IMG/VR virus record: IMGVR_UViG_3300025030_000038
Coordinates: 62,001-126,000 of that record
Length of the DNA: 64,000 nt
Strand: one strand, 5' to 3'
DNA from: a virus
Shown: piece after piece, positions 23,426 through 31,124 of the stretch
Layout: the number at the start of each line of letters is the position of its first letter
How positions within the stretch are numbered: position 1 is the stretch's first letter
Notes under the pieces: model-generated
The model's database searches: none
What the model was told of the DNA's origin: nothing
What the model saw: only the letters and a program-made list of their open reading frames with translations
Made by a program: the position numbers and the translations under genes

Positions 23426-23590
23426 TTACTCTCTTGAGGAGTGCAAGTTCGCTTCCTTCCAGGTCCCCCTGTGGCCCAATTCTAGCCATTCGAGGTATGC
23501 CTTGGCCTCATTTTCTCTCAACAGATCTGGAAAATAAGCAATGAAGGCTGCCCCATGGGGAGGTTCATGATGGGATGACCACGATTCCAC
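23426..23590 (-). CDS. Possible small protein (54 aa, GTG start)
   Basis: The frame AAFIAYFPDLLRENEAKAYLEWLELGHRG has natural composition and ends nine bases before the next gene. The only usable start is GTG 23590, with a poor ribosome site, between the tRNA-Glu gene and the next gene. It may be a remnant. Confidence 0.35.
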   Translation of the reverse strand: MESWSSHHEPPHGAAFIAYFPDLLRENEAKAYLEWLELGHRGTWKEANLHSSRE

Positions 23591-23605
23591 TGACTGCAAA
23601 AGACA

Positions 23606-23676
23606 CGTCCCTGGCCAGAATTGAACTGGCATCCGAAGAGTGAGGATCTTCGATCCGACCATTAGAAGACAGGGAC
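23606..23676 (-). tRNA. tRNA-Glu(CUC)
   Basis: Acceptor GTCCCTG/CAGGGAC, anticodon stem GAAGA/TCTTC with loop TCCTCAC (anticodon CUC, reading GAG), and T-arm GCCAG-TTCAATT-CTGGC. First of a cluster of three acidic tRNAs. Confidence 0.88.
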
Positions 23677-23680
23677 CTAG

Positions 23681-23753
23681 CACCCCCAACGGAATTCGAA
23701 TCCGTGTTACCACCGTGACAGGATGGCGTCCTAGACCACTGAACGATAGGGGT
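23681..23753 (-). tRNA. tRNA-Asp(GUC)
   Basis: Acceptor ACCCCTA/TGGGGGT with one G-U pair, anticodon stem CCATC/GGTGG with loop CTGTCAC (anticodon GUC), and T-arm ACGGA-TTCGAAT-TCCGT. Only five bases from the tRNA-Glu. Confidence 0.87.
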
Positions 23754-23771
23754 ATATCACCTTAAAGGTGG

Positions 23772-23848
23772 TGCCTGTGGGGGGATTTGAACCCCAAAAC
23801 CTTTGCAGAGTGAAAATCTGCTGTCCTAACCAACTAGACGACACAGGC
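23772..23848 (-). tRNA. tRNA-Glu(UUC)
   Basis: Acceptor GCCTGTG/CACAGGC, anticodon stem GCAGA/TCTGC with loop TTTTCAC (anticodon UUC, reading GAA), and T-arm TGGGG-TTCAAAT-CCCCC. The 3' end reads ACCA, so CCA is encoded. Confidence 0.9.
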
Positions 23849-23978
23849 AGGCAACGAGACGGAAACCGATATACGCACCTTATGTGCGTTCGGAATCCGA
23901 TTCGCGCTCTCGCTCTGATGTCGTGTAGGAGTTCATGGTCGTAGTCTAGGCGACAGTATAGGGAGGAAAACGAAGCTG

Positions 23979-24272
23979 TCAAGGGGCTGTCAGGGGCCAC
24001 AACACTGGGCTGTGGCGCAAGGCAATGTAATGCCAGTTCTCAAGCCAACTCCGGTGGATAGGGATCCTCGACCGGGTCCAGCCATCCATCACGTACACCC
24101 AAGGTTGCCAAGAATGCCTGCCCTTGGGGAACACCGCCAACATCATCCCGTTCTTGGCACAGTGGGAGTCTTCCAGGGAATCTTTGACGACCTGTCTGGC
24201 CCTCTTGGATGTCCTGACTCGCTTGAAGGTCGGAGATGAGTCCCCGCCGGGATCGAACATGATGAGGTACAT
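23979..24272 (-). CDS. Hypothetical basic protein (97 aa)
   Basis: The N-terminal 40 residues are basic (FKRVRTSKRARQVVKDS), followed by an aromatic region WQPWVYVMDGWTRSRIPIHRSW with beta character. Not recognised. It follows the membrane-anchored gene by one base. Confidence 0.65.
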   Translation of the reverse strand: MYLIMFDPGGDSSPTFKRVRTSKRARQVVKDSLEDSHCAKNGMMLAVFPKGRHSWQPWVYVMDGWTRSRIPIHRSWLENWHYIALRHSPVLWPLTAP

Positions 24273-24273
24273 G

Positions 24274-24663
24274 CTAGGGCTCGATATTGACGGAGGCGTC
24301 TAGATGGGTTGGGGAGGGGATTGTGGGTCTCCGCTGATTGCATGTGGCTAGTCCCATCGCAAGGGGCAACACAATTCCTCCAATGAAGGCCACCCAAATA
24401 CCAACTTTGGTTAGTCTCTTCACACGCTGCCCCAAGGCATCGTTGCTCCGAATGGCCTCTTTGAGAGTTCCTGATAGGTCCAGGAGGCACGCCTGAGTGT
24501 CCTGTAGGACCTGTTTCGTTTCTGTTGCGATTTGTACCTGTGCAGCCAACTTCCCAACCTCTCCAGTCGATAGATTGCCTGCTGCTTGTTTTAGGATCTC
24601 CTCAGGGGAAAGCAGCTTGCCCGATGTGGGGTTGGTGAACTGATCAATAATAGAACGTCCCAT
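24274..24663 (-). CDS. Coiled-coil protein with C-terminal membrane segment
   Basis: Residues about 40-80 form a coiled coil (AAQVQIATETKQVLQDTQAC), and one membrane segment follows at about 87-106 (VGIWVAFIGGIVLPLAMGLA) with a short tail. It resembles t-holin/spanin-like or tail-anchored proteins in layout only. No lysis gene is nearby to support that role. Confidence 0.65.
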   Translation of the reverse strand: MGRSIIDQFTNPTSGKLLSPEEILKQAAGNLSTGEVGKLAAQVQIATETKQVLQDTQACLLDLSGTLKEAIRSNDALGQRVKRLTKVGIWVAFIGGIVLPLAMGLATCNQRRPTIPSPTHLDASVNIEP

Positions 24664-24717
24664 TTGGAATCCGGGGTGTGGGTCGGACCACTAGCTTGGC
24701 TATTAACCCGACAGGGT

Positions 24718-25803
24718 ATGTTCCCACTATACACCCCTGAAGCGTTCCAGGCAGCAAAATCTTTCACCTTACTACCCCTGAAGTGTCAACAGTGCCCCAC
24801 CACCATCTATCGGACCAAGAAGGCTCTTAAGTACGCAATCCTGAAAGGCAAGGAGAAATTCTTTTGCCCCAAGTGCCTTCCCCAATCCCAGGTGTCATCC
24901 ATCGAGGTAGCCTGCCTGACTTGCGGGGTCAAGTTCTTGAAGCGGGCATCCCAATGTAAGAAAACCCCCAATCACTTTTGTAGTCGGTCCTGTGCAGTGA
25001 AGACCAACAATGTCAAGACCCCCAAGAGGAAGGTTGAGGGCTCCTGTCGAACCTGTCAGAAGCCTACACATACCAAAGACCGGTATTGCTCGGATTCCTG
25101 TAAGGAGGTGGCCCGTCAAATCTGGGAGGCGGAACGGGAGCTAGAGTGGCAGAAGCCCCCCGTCAAGGTCAAGGGACCCCGTAAGCCTAGGGCGAGTAGT
25201 GGATACAAGAAGATTGGAAGGTCCCCAGCACAAAAGCGGGAGGACGGGAAGGCAGGGGTTGTGGCCTGGAGGCAACGCACCAAGCTCAAAGCCATTGAGT
25301 ACAAGGGAGGATGCTGCCAAACATGCGGGTACCGGAAATGTGTATGGGCTCTCTCTTTCCACCATGTGGACCCCTCACAGAAGGACTTTGGCATTGGTGG
25401 TCGGAATCTTAAGTCCTGGGCCCGTATTCAGGTGGAGTTGGACAAGTGTGTCCTAATTTGTAGTAACTGTCATGCAGAAGTCCATGATGCCCTGGACAGC
25501 ACCCCTGATGCTAAGGCCCATTGGAGGAAACGCCTCAAGATTAAGGCCATTGAGTACAAAGGAGGTCATTGTTGCCTTTGCGGGTACCACAACTGCAACA
25601 GGGCATTGAGTTTTCACCATTTGGACCCGTCCCAAAAGGACTTCAACATCTCCAGGGTTAGTAGAACCTGGGAAAGCATACAACCGGAGTTGGATAAGTG
25701 TGTCCTACTCTGCATGAACTGCCATGGGGAAGTTCATGCTGGCACTGCTATTTTAGACTCGATGGTAGACCGTACTGGAATCGAACCAGTTTCTACGGGT
25801 TAA
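24718..25803 (+). CDS. Zinc-ribbon protein with tandem HNH domains
   Basis: From ATG 24718 (MFPLYTPEAF), three CxxC zinc modules (residues about 20-60, 65-105 and 115-140) precede two near-identical HNH units. Each reads AIEYKGG-CC-x-CGY, ALSFHHxDPSQKDF and a closing CVLxCxNCHxEVH. A duplicated HNH domain is unusual. The gene is on the opposite strand to its neighbours, and its last 12 codons run into the tRNA-Lys gene, as expected for a mobile endonuclease inserted at a tRNA. Catalytic activity is inferred. Confidence 0.75.
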   Translation: MFPLYTPEAFQAAKSFTLLPLKCQQCPTTIYRTKKALKYAILKGKEKFFCPKCLPQSQVSSIEVACLTCGVKFLKRASQCKKTPNHFCSRSCAVKTNNVKTPKRKVEGSCRTCQKPTHTKDRYCSDSCKEVARQIWEAERELEWQKPPVKVKGPRKPRASSGYKKIGRSPAQKREDGKAGVVAWRQRTKLKAIEYKGGCCQTCGYRKCVWALSFHHVDPSQKDFGIGGRNLKSWARIQVELDKCVLICSNCHAEVHDALDSTPDAKAHWRKRLKIKAIEYKGGHCCLCGYHNCNRALSFHHLDPSQKDFNISRVSRTWESIQPELDKCVLLCMNCHGEVHAGTAILDSMVDRTGIEPVSTG

Positions 25804-25836
25804 AAGCCACGCTGCCCAACCAATAGGCCAACGGTC
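25767..25836 (-). tRNA. tRNA-Lys(UUU), imperfect anticodon stem
   Basis: Acceptor GACCGTT/ACGGTC pairs, the D-arm is GCCT-loop-GGGC, and the T-arm is ACTGG-TTCGATT-CCAGT. The anticodon loop CTTTTAA gives UUU reading AAA. The anticodon stem pairs only with a bulged T (CG-T-GG against CCCG). The HNH gene on the other strand ends within the anticodon loop. It may be functional or a damaged tRNA rebuilt by insertion. Confidence 0.6.
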
Positions 25837-25899
25837 CTCAATTGGAGGCGTCGGCGGGTTTGAGTCGAAGTGAGAAGGAAAACGTCATTTGGACCTCAG

Positions 25900-25973
25900 C
25901 TCCGTGGGCAGGGATCGCACCTGCTCAATAGGCAGTTTAACAAACTGCTGCCGTCCTATTTGGCTACCACGGA
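25900..25973 (-). tRNA. tRNA-Asn(GUU), with altered T-loop
   Basis: Acceptor TCCGTGG/CCACGGA, anticodon stem GCAGT/ACTGC with loop TTGTTAA (anticodon GUU, reading AAC/AAU). The T-loop is TGCGATC instead of TTCGATC, so the usual U55 is G. That change normally weakens D-loop pairing. Otherwise a good cloverleaf. Confidence 0.8.
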
Positions 25974-26285
25974 AAACACGAATGCACGGCTGCCAACGCT
26001 AGGCGTTGGCGTTCCGATTCAGTGTTCCAGGTTTCAAGAGGGCGTACATTGGCTTGGTCTCTGTGGGAGTCTATAGGGGATCTAGTGGGCTGCGATTAGG
26101 CTCCCCAGGTTGGTCAAGCTTACGCCTTCGTTGCCGCTCTGCGATCCGGTTCGTCATTCTTGCAGACGAAAGCTCACGCAGCGGAGCAAGGAATTACCAA
26201 ACTGGGGAACGATTAGAAGGTTGACTCGGAGATGCAGGATTACGTAGGGAGGTACATGAACGACAACAACCCGAGCCAACCTTGG
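25974..26285. other. Non-coding spacer between tRNA genes, with strong hairpin
   Basis: This 312-base stretch has no plausible gene. It has an 8-bp hairpin GCCAACGC-TAG-GCGTTGGC at 25992-26010 and GC-rich partly complementary segments (CGCTCTGCG near 26132 with CGCAGCGGAGC near 26176). No U-run follows, so the hairpin may be structural or a processing site rather than a terminator. Confidence 0.45.
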
Positions 26286-26361
26286 TAACGGGAGCAGGAT
26301 TTGAACCTGCGATCTCCAGCGTATGAAGCTGGCGGGTTGAACCAGACTACCCCATCCCGCA
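26286..26361 (-). tRNA. tRNA-Met(CAU)
   Basis: The anticodon stem CCAGC/GCTGG carries loop TTCATAC (anticodon CAU), and the T-arm is GCAGG-TTCAAAT-CCTGC. Acceptor GCGGGA pairs with TCCCGT, leaving the first pair T-T unpaired. CCA is encoded (TTACCA). The anticodon stem lacks the three G-C pairs of bacterial initiators, so elongator Met is favoured; Ile with lysidine is possible. Confidence 0.82.
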
Positions 26362-26568
26362 ATAAGTCCGGGGATTGTGGCCCTGGTTGGACCCGCAACC
26401 CCGGTCCCAACGATGACTGCCCATCGTTGGACCCCTGCCCGACCTGTAGCCTCCTGTGAAGCTACCTTGAGTAATCAGTTCAAGTGCCGGACCGATCAAT
26501 TCATCTTACGCACCAGGAGAGACTTGTCGAGAAGAAATCTACTGGGGGTGCGATTTGCCCTACTTGCC
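26362..26568. other. Non-coding spacer with inverted repeat
   Basis: No gene is convincing here. GTCC-C-AACGATG at 26404 pairs with CATCGTT-GGAC ending 26432, an 11-bp interrupted stem around ACTGCC, and a weaker GTAGC/GCTAC pair lies at about 26440-26465. On the minus strand it follows the stop of the gene at 26569 and precedes the tRNA, so it may end that transcript. Confidence 0.4.
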
Positions 26569-26778
26569 CTACTTCTTGTACCAAGCGAAGAACCCTGCCC
26601 CTACCCCGAAGAACAGAATGAGAGTCAGGAAGGCGTAAAGGCCATGGTAGTCACAGTCTGTGACCCCGCTTCCGTTGCCCACGGGGTGGCACACCATGGG
26701 CATGTATGCCGCACCACAGAGCCCTGCCACGCAGACCAGCAGGCACAGGCAGAAGATGGCAAACAAAAACTTCAGCAT
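26569..26778 (-). CDS. Small two-pass membrane protein (69 aa)
   Basis: Starting at ATG 26778 (MLKFLFAIF), the protein has two hydrophobic segments: residues 2-23 (LKFLFAIFCLCLLVCVAGLC) and 46-65 (LYAFLTLILFFGVGAGFFAW), joined by a Cys-containing loop. The size and topology allow a holin-like or inner-membrane role, but nothing specific supports one. It lies eight bases after the acetyltransferase gene. Confidence 0.68.
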   Translation of the reverse strand: MLKFLFAIFCLCLLVCVAGLCGAAYMPMVCHPVGNGSGVTDCDYHGLYAFLTLILFFGVGAGFFAWYKK

Positions 26779-26786
26779 GGTTGTTC

Positions 26787-27305
26787 TTACACCCCAAGCC
26801 CGATTTGGGCCAAGCTTTTTTCTCCACAAATCCCACAGGGGCGACGGGCAAGTTTCCCGTTGACGAGACCCACGGCCATGTGGGTGCCCCCACATTCCAG
26901 GCACCCATGGTGTCTCCAGGTCAGGTGCATTTTGTCCTGTACCATGGGATCCGTGAAAAGATGTTCCGATGCCTCATCGTGAACCTCGGCACTCAAGAAT
27001 CCAAAATCCAGCACTGCTCGCCTCAATAAATCACGCCCAATATGTTGGCGACGGTATCTTGGGTCCACGAACACGTGGCAGCACATGTATTGGGCCTTGA
27101 AGTCCCCCTCCTCCGGTGGCTCGAAGGCAAGCAGCCAACCAAGGATCTCGTCCCTGTTCCAATCCCAGCAAATAAGGGCGTACCCAACCTTGGCTTGGGT
27201 GAGCCACTGTCGCATCAAGCTCCCACCGGGATTGGTCAGCGCCTCCAGCCTCTCAAGGAGCGAGGCTGATTCCCGCACCTTGCGGAGTGTGTGGACTTCG
27301 ATCAT
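26787..27305 (-). CDS. GNAT-family N-acetyltransferase with zinc-ribbon tail
   Basis: Residues about 72-95 hold CHVFVDPRYRRQHIGRDLL, the GNAT motif A with the R-x-x-H/G-x-G acetyl-CoA loop. An aromatic motif B-like segment precedes it. The C-terminus adds CLECGG (residues about 136-141) and CGICGE (about 157-162), an unusual zinc ribbon for this family. Substrate unknown. It overlaps the next gene by four bases. Confidence 0.78.
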   Translation of the reverse strand: MIEVHTLRKVRESASLLERLEALTNPGGSLMRQWLTQAKVGYALICWDWNRDEILGWLLAFEPPEEGDFKAQYMCCHVFVDPRYRRQHIGRDLLRRAVLDFGFLSAEVHDEASEHLFTDPMVQDKMHLTWRHHGCLECGGTHMAVGLVNGKLARRPCGICGEKSLAQIGLGV

Positions 27306-27769
27306 CGGGCCTTCTTCAGCCGCTCAATCAGGGCATCAGCCCGAAGTCGCAGTGTCACAGGCAGCCACTTCACGTGTTCCCACTTCATCCAACTGGAAGA
27401 GGTGTTAATGTCCTCCTGAAGCATTTTGGCAGCGGAAGCATATCCTGTCCCATGCTTATCGATTTCCGTCCCAAGGGACTCTACGGTGTCAGTTTCCCAG
27501 GAAGCCCGCGTTTCCGCTGTGACTTCCGTTGTAACTTCCAGGGTGCCCTCGACTGGGACGCACTCCTCATCGAAGCCGTCGAAGCTGAAGTCTTCGTGGT
27601 ACAGGATGGCCTCCGCCGCACCACAGATACTCCCCTCGAAGCCCCCGGTCTCCTTGATGACAACGGAGTTCGGATGCTCCGTCGTGTCAAAGTGGACCTC
27701 AAACGCCCCATCTGATTCGTCAAACTGGACCTTGAGGACATCACCTGGACTGAGCACAATTGTTGGCAT
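27302..27769 (-). CDS. Hypothetical acidic protein (155 aa)
   Basis: Started at ATG 27769 (MPTIVLSPGDVLKVQF); a start two codons upstream is possible. The first 95 residues are acidic and beta rich, resembling a small beta-barrel; the C-terminus is a basic helix. Unrecognised. Confidence 0.65.
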   Translation of the reverse strand: MPTIVLSPGDVLKVQFDESDGAFEVHFDTTEHPNSVVIKETGGFEGSICGAAEAILYHEDFSFDGFDEECVPVEGTLEVTTEVTAETRASWETDTVESLGTEIDKHGTGYASAAKMLQEDINTSSSWMKWEHVKWLPVTLRLRADALIERLKKAR

Positions 27770-27801
27770 GTTCAATATTCTCCTGTGTACCTTGGTTACG
27801 C

Positions 27802-28122
27802 TTACTTGACCCTCATTGCCTTCTCGATCAACACGTCACCGTAGCCTGCTACGGCCAGGGCATCCGACTCATCCCAGGGCAGCTCATAGTACACGGCTTT
27901 GCACTGTTTGCAACCGCGACGCATCCTAGCCCGGTGTGGTACAATGCCCCACAAGCGTTTCCACCAAGACGGTTCGTAAGCCGGTTCATAGGTATCAGAC
28001 GGCCCCTGTGGAACCATCTTCCCCATGCTCAACATCATCGTCGGATCAGCGGTGTAGGTGCCACACTTCCGGCACGGCATCGAGGGTGACCTGTACGGGG
28101 GCAGTGGCTCTTTTGTGTTCAT
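27802..28122 (-). CDS. Zinc-ribbon protein (106 aa)
   Basis: Two Cys pairs, CRKCGTYT (residues about 17-20) and CKQCKAVYY (about 73-76), can make one zinc-ribbon separated by a basic loop with WWKRLWG. It is coupled to the ADP-ribosylglycohydrolase gene by a four-base overlap. Role unknown. Confidence 0.65.
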   Translation of the reverse strand: MNTKEPLPPYRSPSMPCRKCGTYTADPTMMLSMGKMVPQGPSDTYEPAYEPSWWKRLWGIVPHRARMRRGCKQCKAVYYELPWDESDALAVAGYGDVLIEKAMRVK

Positions 28123-29111
28123 CGAGTTGGACCTTTCATAAGTAACTCGTCCATCTGGATCAAGACCTGCCCATCCTTGAGCCCTTCCACCCAGCCAGTA
28201 GGGATAGCCTCCAGGCCCAGATAGGTGCCCAACAGGGCGCCTGTGATGGCTGCCCGGGTGTCCGTGTCCCCCCCACCCCTCACGGCCATCCTAACCCCCT
28301 CAGCGAAGTCATCTTCGTGGGCCATGGCGCAGTAGACCGCTGAAACCACTGTCTGGGCAGCGTTACCCCGTCGACCCAGAAGGCCGATGGCTTCTGGGGT
28401 GGGGGTGTTGAGGTCGAAGAGATCAAAAGCCATTCGGAGTAGCTTGGTGACATTGGTTGAATCGGGGCCCCCGAAACTCCGGCTATCTAGGATGGCCAGT
28501 ACCTCTTGAAGTGTTCCCGCCACAGTCCACCTGTGGGATGAAAGCCCAGCTACCAGCATGGCGATCACCGAACTTGCTGTGATTGCTTCGATGTGGTCAT
28601 GGGTGATCGTGGCGTCCAATCGGGCCACATGGTGCATCACCAGCGGGTTTTCGTTACGGTAGAAGAGCCCAAGGGGGGCTACCCGCATGGCAGTGCCATT
28701 GCCCACAGCGTTGGGGTTGTCGAAGGTCTTGCCTGACCGGTCCCAAGGGACACCATCCCGCACTGCCCGGAGGGCATCGCGTGTGGATCCTCCCATCCCA
28801 CATGGTTCCCCTTGGGCCCATATGAGGTAGCCATTTGCGGCATCCACTGGGTCATACTTGCCACAAGCCATGAGGGATTTGGCCAGTGCCATGGCCATCC
28901 CGGTGTCATCTGTCCAGCACCCTGCTGGGAGACTGGGCATGGGGACCTTACCATCGAGGGTGTGTGTTAGCCGGTCCGGCCAGGACCCAGCCACATAGTT
29001 GCCGTCCCAGGTGGCGAGACGGGGGTCCACTCTGTCGCTGAAGTGCTCGAAGGGCATCCCCAAAGCATCCCCTACCGCGAGTCCGACCATTGTTGCTGGT
29101 GCTGATTTCAT
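28119..29111 (-). CDS. ADP-ribosylglycohydrolase (DraG/ARH family)
   Basis: From ATG 29111 (MKSAPATMVGLAVGDALG), the protein (330 aa, usual size) has the metal-binding motifs GLAVGDALGMPFE near residue 9, GCWTDDTGMAMALAKSL near 55 and GGGDTDTRAAITGALLG near 277. These enzymes remove ADP-ribose from arginine, serine or nucleotides with Mg2+. With the NADAR protein it suggests the phage reverses ADP-ribosylation during infection; that link is inferred. The start overlaps the HNH gene stop by four bases. Confidence 0.88.
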   Translation of the reverse strand: MKSAPATMVGLAVGDALGMPFEHFSDRVDPRLATWDGNYVAGSWPDRLTHTLDGKVPMPSLPAGCWTDDTGMAMALAKSLMACGKYDPVDAANGYLIWAQGEPCGMGGSTRDALRAVRDGVPWDRSGKTFDNPNAVGNGTAMRVAPLGLFYRNENPLVMHHVARLDATITHDHIEAITASSVIAMLVAGLSSHRWTVAGTLQEVLAILDSRSFGGPDSTNVTKLLRMAFDLFDLNTPTPEAIGLLGRRGNAAQTVVSAVYCAMAHEDDFAEGVRMAVRGGGDTDTRAAITGALLGTYLGLEAIPTGWVEGLKDGQVLIQMDELLMKGPTR

Positions 29112-29938
29112 GTTGCCAAGTCCCTCCCCATTCCCCAGAAAATACCAGCGTCCACTGGGAGTCTTCCGCTGGCACTCAATCGTTCCCACATCCTGGCAAC
29201 CATTGCCCGTCCTCGCGTCTTCCCTACCCCACGTCCCCGTTCCAGCACAACCCACCATTGGGCAAGTGGCATGGCGCCCTTCTTCTTGTTGCAGGAGTGG
29301 CACAGGACCATGAAATTCGAGGGGTCATTAGGCCCGCTTTGGCAGCTGGGCACAATGTGGTCAATGGTCAGATCGGAGGGTCTTGTGGGAGACTGTTCCC
29401 CGGTTCTTCCACATGCCTCACACTTGTGCCCCGCACGCCGGACAATGGCTTGCTTTGACCAGCTCTTCCGTATCCCAACACCTTCTCGATAGGGTTTGTA
29501 CCCCCAGGCTCGCACCACATCGAGGTACCTTGAATCCTCCATGGAGATGACATAGGGGGCAAATCCCGTTATGTCATAAACAAAGCGAAGGGGGTCCTCT
29601 CCAATCGTCTCCCGGGTGATGGTTGGGTCCAAGTATTGGTGCTCTCGAATCACATGGACAGCATTAACGATGATCTCACGCCGATAGGGCACCCACGGCT
29701 CCGCATACAGACCCCGTAGGTTCCCGTAAAAGGGGTAGTTGCCCTCTTTGGCCACCCACTGCCCCATGTTGCGCACGATCCGCTTGGCCTCAACATGCTC
29801 GGGGGGCAGCTGATCCGCTGCAACGCGGGCAAGTCGGACCAGGGTGGCGATCTTGTCAATGGTCTCTGGTAGGTCAATCATCGGAGCTGCCCCAGGATAC
29901 GGTACTCCCGCATATCCCGCATAGTTGTACCTCATCAT
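29108..29938 (-). CDS. HNH endonuclease-like protein
   Basis: Residues about 170-225 form an HNH zinc finger: CEACGRTG, then TIDHIVPSCQSG (catalytic His), NDPSNFMVLCHSCNKKKG. The first 160 residues are an extra helical domain without recognised relatives, longer than most free-standing HNH proteins. ATG 29938 or 29935 follows AAGAAG; promoter P7 lies just upstream. Confidence 0.75.
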   Translation of the reverse strand: MMRYNYAGYAGVPYPGAAPMIDLPETIDKIATLVRLARVAADQLPPEHVEAKRIVRNMGQWVAKEGNYPFYGNLRGLYAEPWVPYRREIIVNAVHVIREHQYLDPTITRETIGEDPLRFVYDITGFAPYVISMEDSRYLDVVRAWGYKPYREGVGIRKSWSKQAIVRRAGHKCEACGRTGEQSPTRPSDLTIDHIVPSCQSGPNDPSNFMVLCHSCNKKKGAMPLAQWWVVLERGRGVGKTRGRAMVARMWERLSASGRLPVDAGIFWGMGRDLAT

Positions 29939-30446
29939 ATCTTCTTACCCTTGGACCTCCTCTTACCCTTATCGGTACGGGGGGAGAGGTTTTTAGAGAA
30001 ATCATACATGACCATATGTGACACCACATGGGATGTAACCATCTCCTTGGGTAACGTATAGGATGACAGAATGGAGTGAGAAAACGGTAACCCTCGCTGG
30101 GGGTCTCAATGACCAGCTTGTCTGCCAGGGTCTCAGCTTCGGTGGCCCGCACCGAGTAGAACTCATGGGCACCATAACAGGTCCCAAAGGTATTCCCAGT
30201 CGTGTAGCGGACCGTCACCAAGTAGACGTGCTGGAGACCGAATACCTTCTCGTCCTCTACCTCAAGGCTGTCCGTGAACATGATGTCAGGCTTGGACTTG
30301 TAGAGGTGAAGGACATGCAGGGTGGTGTGGATAGGCTCATGGGAAGACCACCTGTCGTTGGGGTCAAGGACTTCCCCACCTGACTCCGTGGTGTCATACT
30401 CAATGTAGACACGCGGCTTCTCTGGCTCATTGTTGTGTCGCATCAC
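29874..30446 (-). CDS. Hypothetical protein, probable frameshift near its 3' end
   Basis: The first 130 residues read as a natural beta-rich protein, but the uninterrupted frame then runs through promoter P7 and over the next gene's start, with unlikely composition. The +1 frame from about 30070 reads YVTQGDGYIPCGVTYGHV and stops at 30002, just before P7. A frameshift, real or from sequencing, would give a product of about 145 residues. Function unknown. Confidence 0.6.
   Translation of the reverse strand: MMRHNNEPEKPRVYIEYDTTESGGEVLDPNDRWSSHEPIHTTLHVLHLYKSKPDIMFTDSLEVEDEKVFGLQHVYLVTVRYTTGNTFGTCYGAHEFYSVRATEAETLADKLVIETPSEGYRFLTPFCHPIRYPRRWLHPMWCHIWSCMISLKTSPPVPIRVRGGPRVRRYDEVQLCGICGSTVSWGSSDD
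29966..30003 (-). promoter_or_regulatory. Phage promoter motif P7
   Basis: Minus strand: CTCTAAAAACC, then CGTACCGATAAGGG, an A instead of G after GAT, before AAGAGG. It separates the long 30-39 kb operon from the HNH/ADP-ribosylglycohydrolase operon. Confidence 0.82.
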
Positions 30447-30811
30447 GCCACCTCAGGTTCCCGCTTGTATCCATCAGAATCCCGATCAATCAACACGGAT
30501 TGGTCTTCCAGGAAGTTGAGGAAGATCACAACCTCACTCCCCCCGTCCTGCCAATATTCCCCGGCAAGGGAGAACCCAAACCCACGGAAAAAGTGCTCCT
30601 GTCGAAACACGATGAGGGGATTGTCGTCATCCTCACGAACAATGAACCCATGCCTCCGGCCTTCATCCTTATAGGCCCATGGCTTCGTCACTAGATATAC
30701 GGTCCTCCCATAGAAGGGGAATGGGGCAGACCTCTTCTGGCCAAATCTACTGATCTTGTTACCAAGAGTGAAGAGGGCCAAATCAAACAGGACTCGACAG
30801 GACTTCAGCAT
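30443..30811 (-). CDS. Hypothetical protein (122 aa)
   Basis: Start at ATG 30811 (MLKSCRVLFDLALF) is one base after the upstream stop. Beta-rich middle with YGRTVYLVTKPWAYKDE, and HGFIVREDDDNP suggest a small globular fold. Not recognised. It overlaps the next gene by four bases. Confidence 0.68.
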   Translation of the reverse strand: MLKSCRVLFDLALFTLGNKISRFGQKRSAPFPFYGRTVYLVTKPWAYKDEGRRHGFIVREDDDNPLIVFRQEHFFRGFGFSLAGEYWQDGGSEVVIFLNFLEDQSVLIDRDSDGYKREPEVA

Positions 30812-30812
30812 A

Positions 30813-31124
30813 TTAGGGTCTCTGTTGCAGGTGAATGGCAATGGCCAGGGACAGGGCTAGATTCACCCGGCTAGTGGCATCCCCCAATTCCTTGTGGGCC
30901 TTGTCCAATCGCCCCATTAGGTCTTCCAGTTCGGGTGGTCGCTCCAGGGCATCCTCTGACGCCTGGAGAATAGGTGGCATCAACAGGAGAAGATCCTTGA
31001 GTCGCTGTGCGGCATCTCCCACTTCCTGGAAGACGCTCATTTTCTGGCACTTCCCCAAAAGGGCATCACAGCGGATTAGCTGCAAATCCATGTACTCCTG
31101 CACCTTCTGAAGTTTGGTTTTCAT
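30813..31124 (-). CDS. Coiled-coil protein (103 aa)
   Basis: Nearly the whole protein is helical with heptad character (LQKVQEYMDLQLIRCDALLGK, LEDLMGRLDKAHKELGDA). It overlaps the Thg1 gene by four bases, so the two are co-translated, possibly as partners. No known family. Confidence 0.68.
   Translation of the reverse strand: MKTKLQKVQEYMDLQLIRCDALLGKCQKMSVFQEVGDAAQRLKDLLLLMPPILQASEDALERPPELEDLMGRLDKAHKELGDATSRVNLALSLAIAIHLQQRP

Noticed and set aside
25974-26285. Additional tRNA in this spacer
   Set aside because: Several hairpins are present but no acceptor, anticodon and T-arm set fits together.
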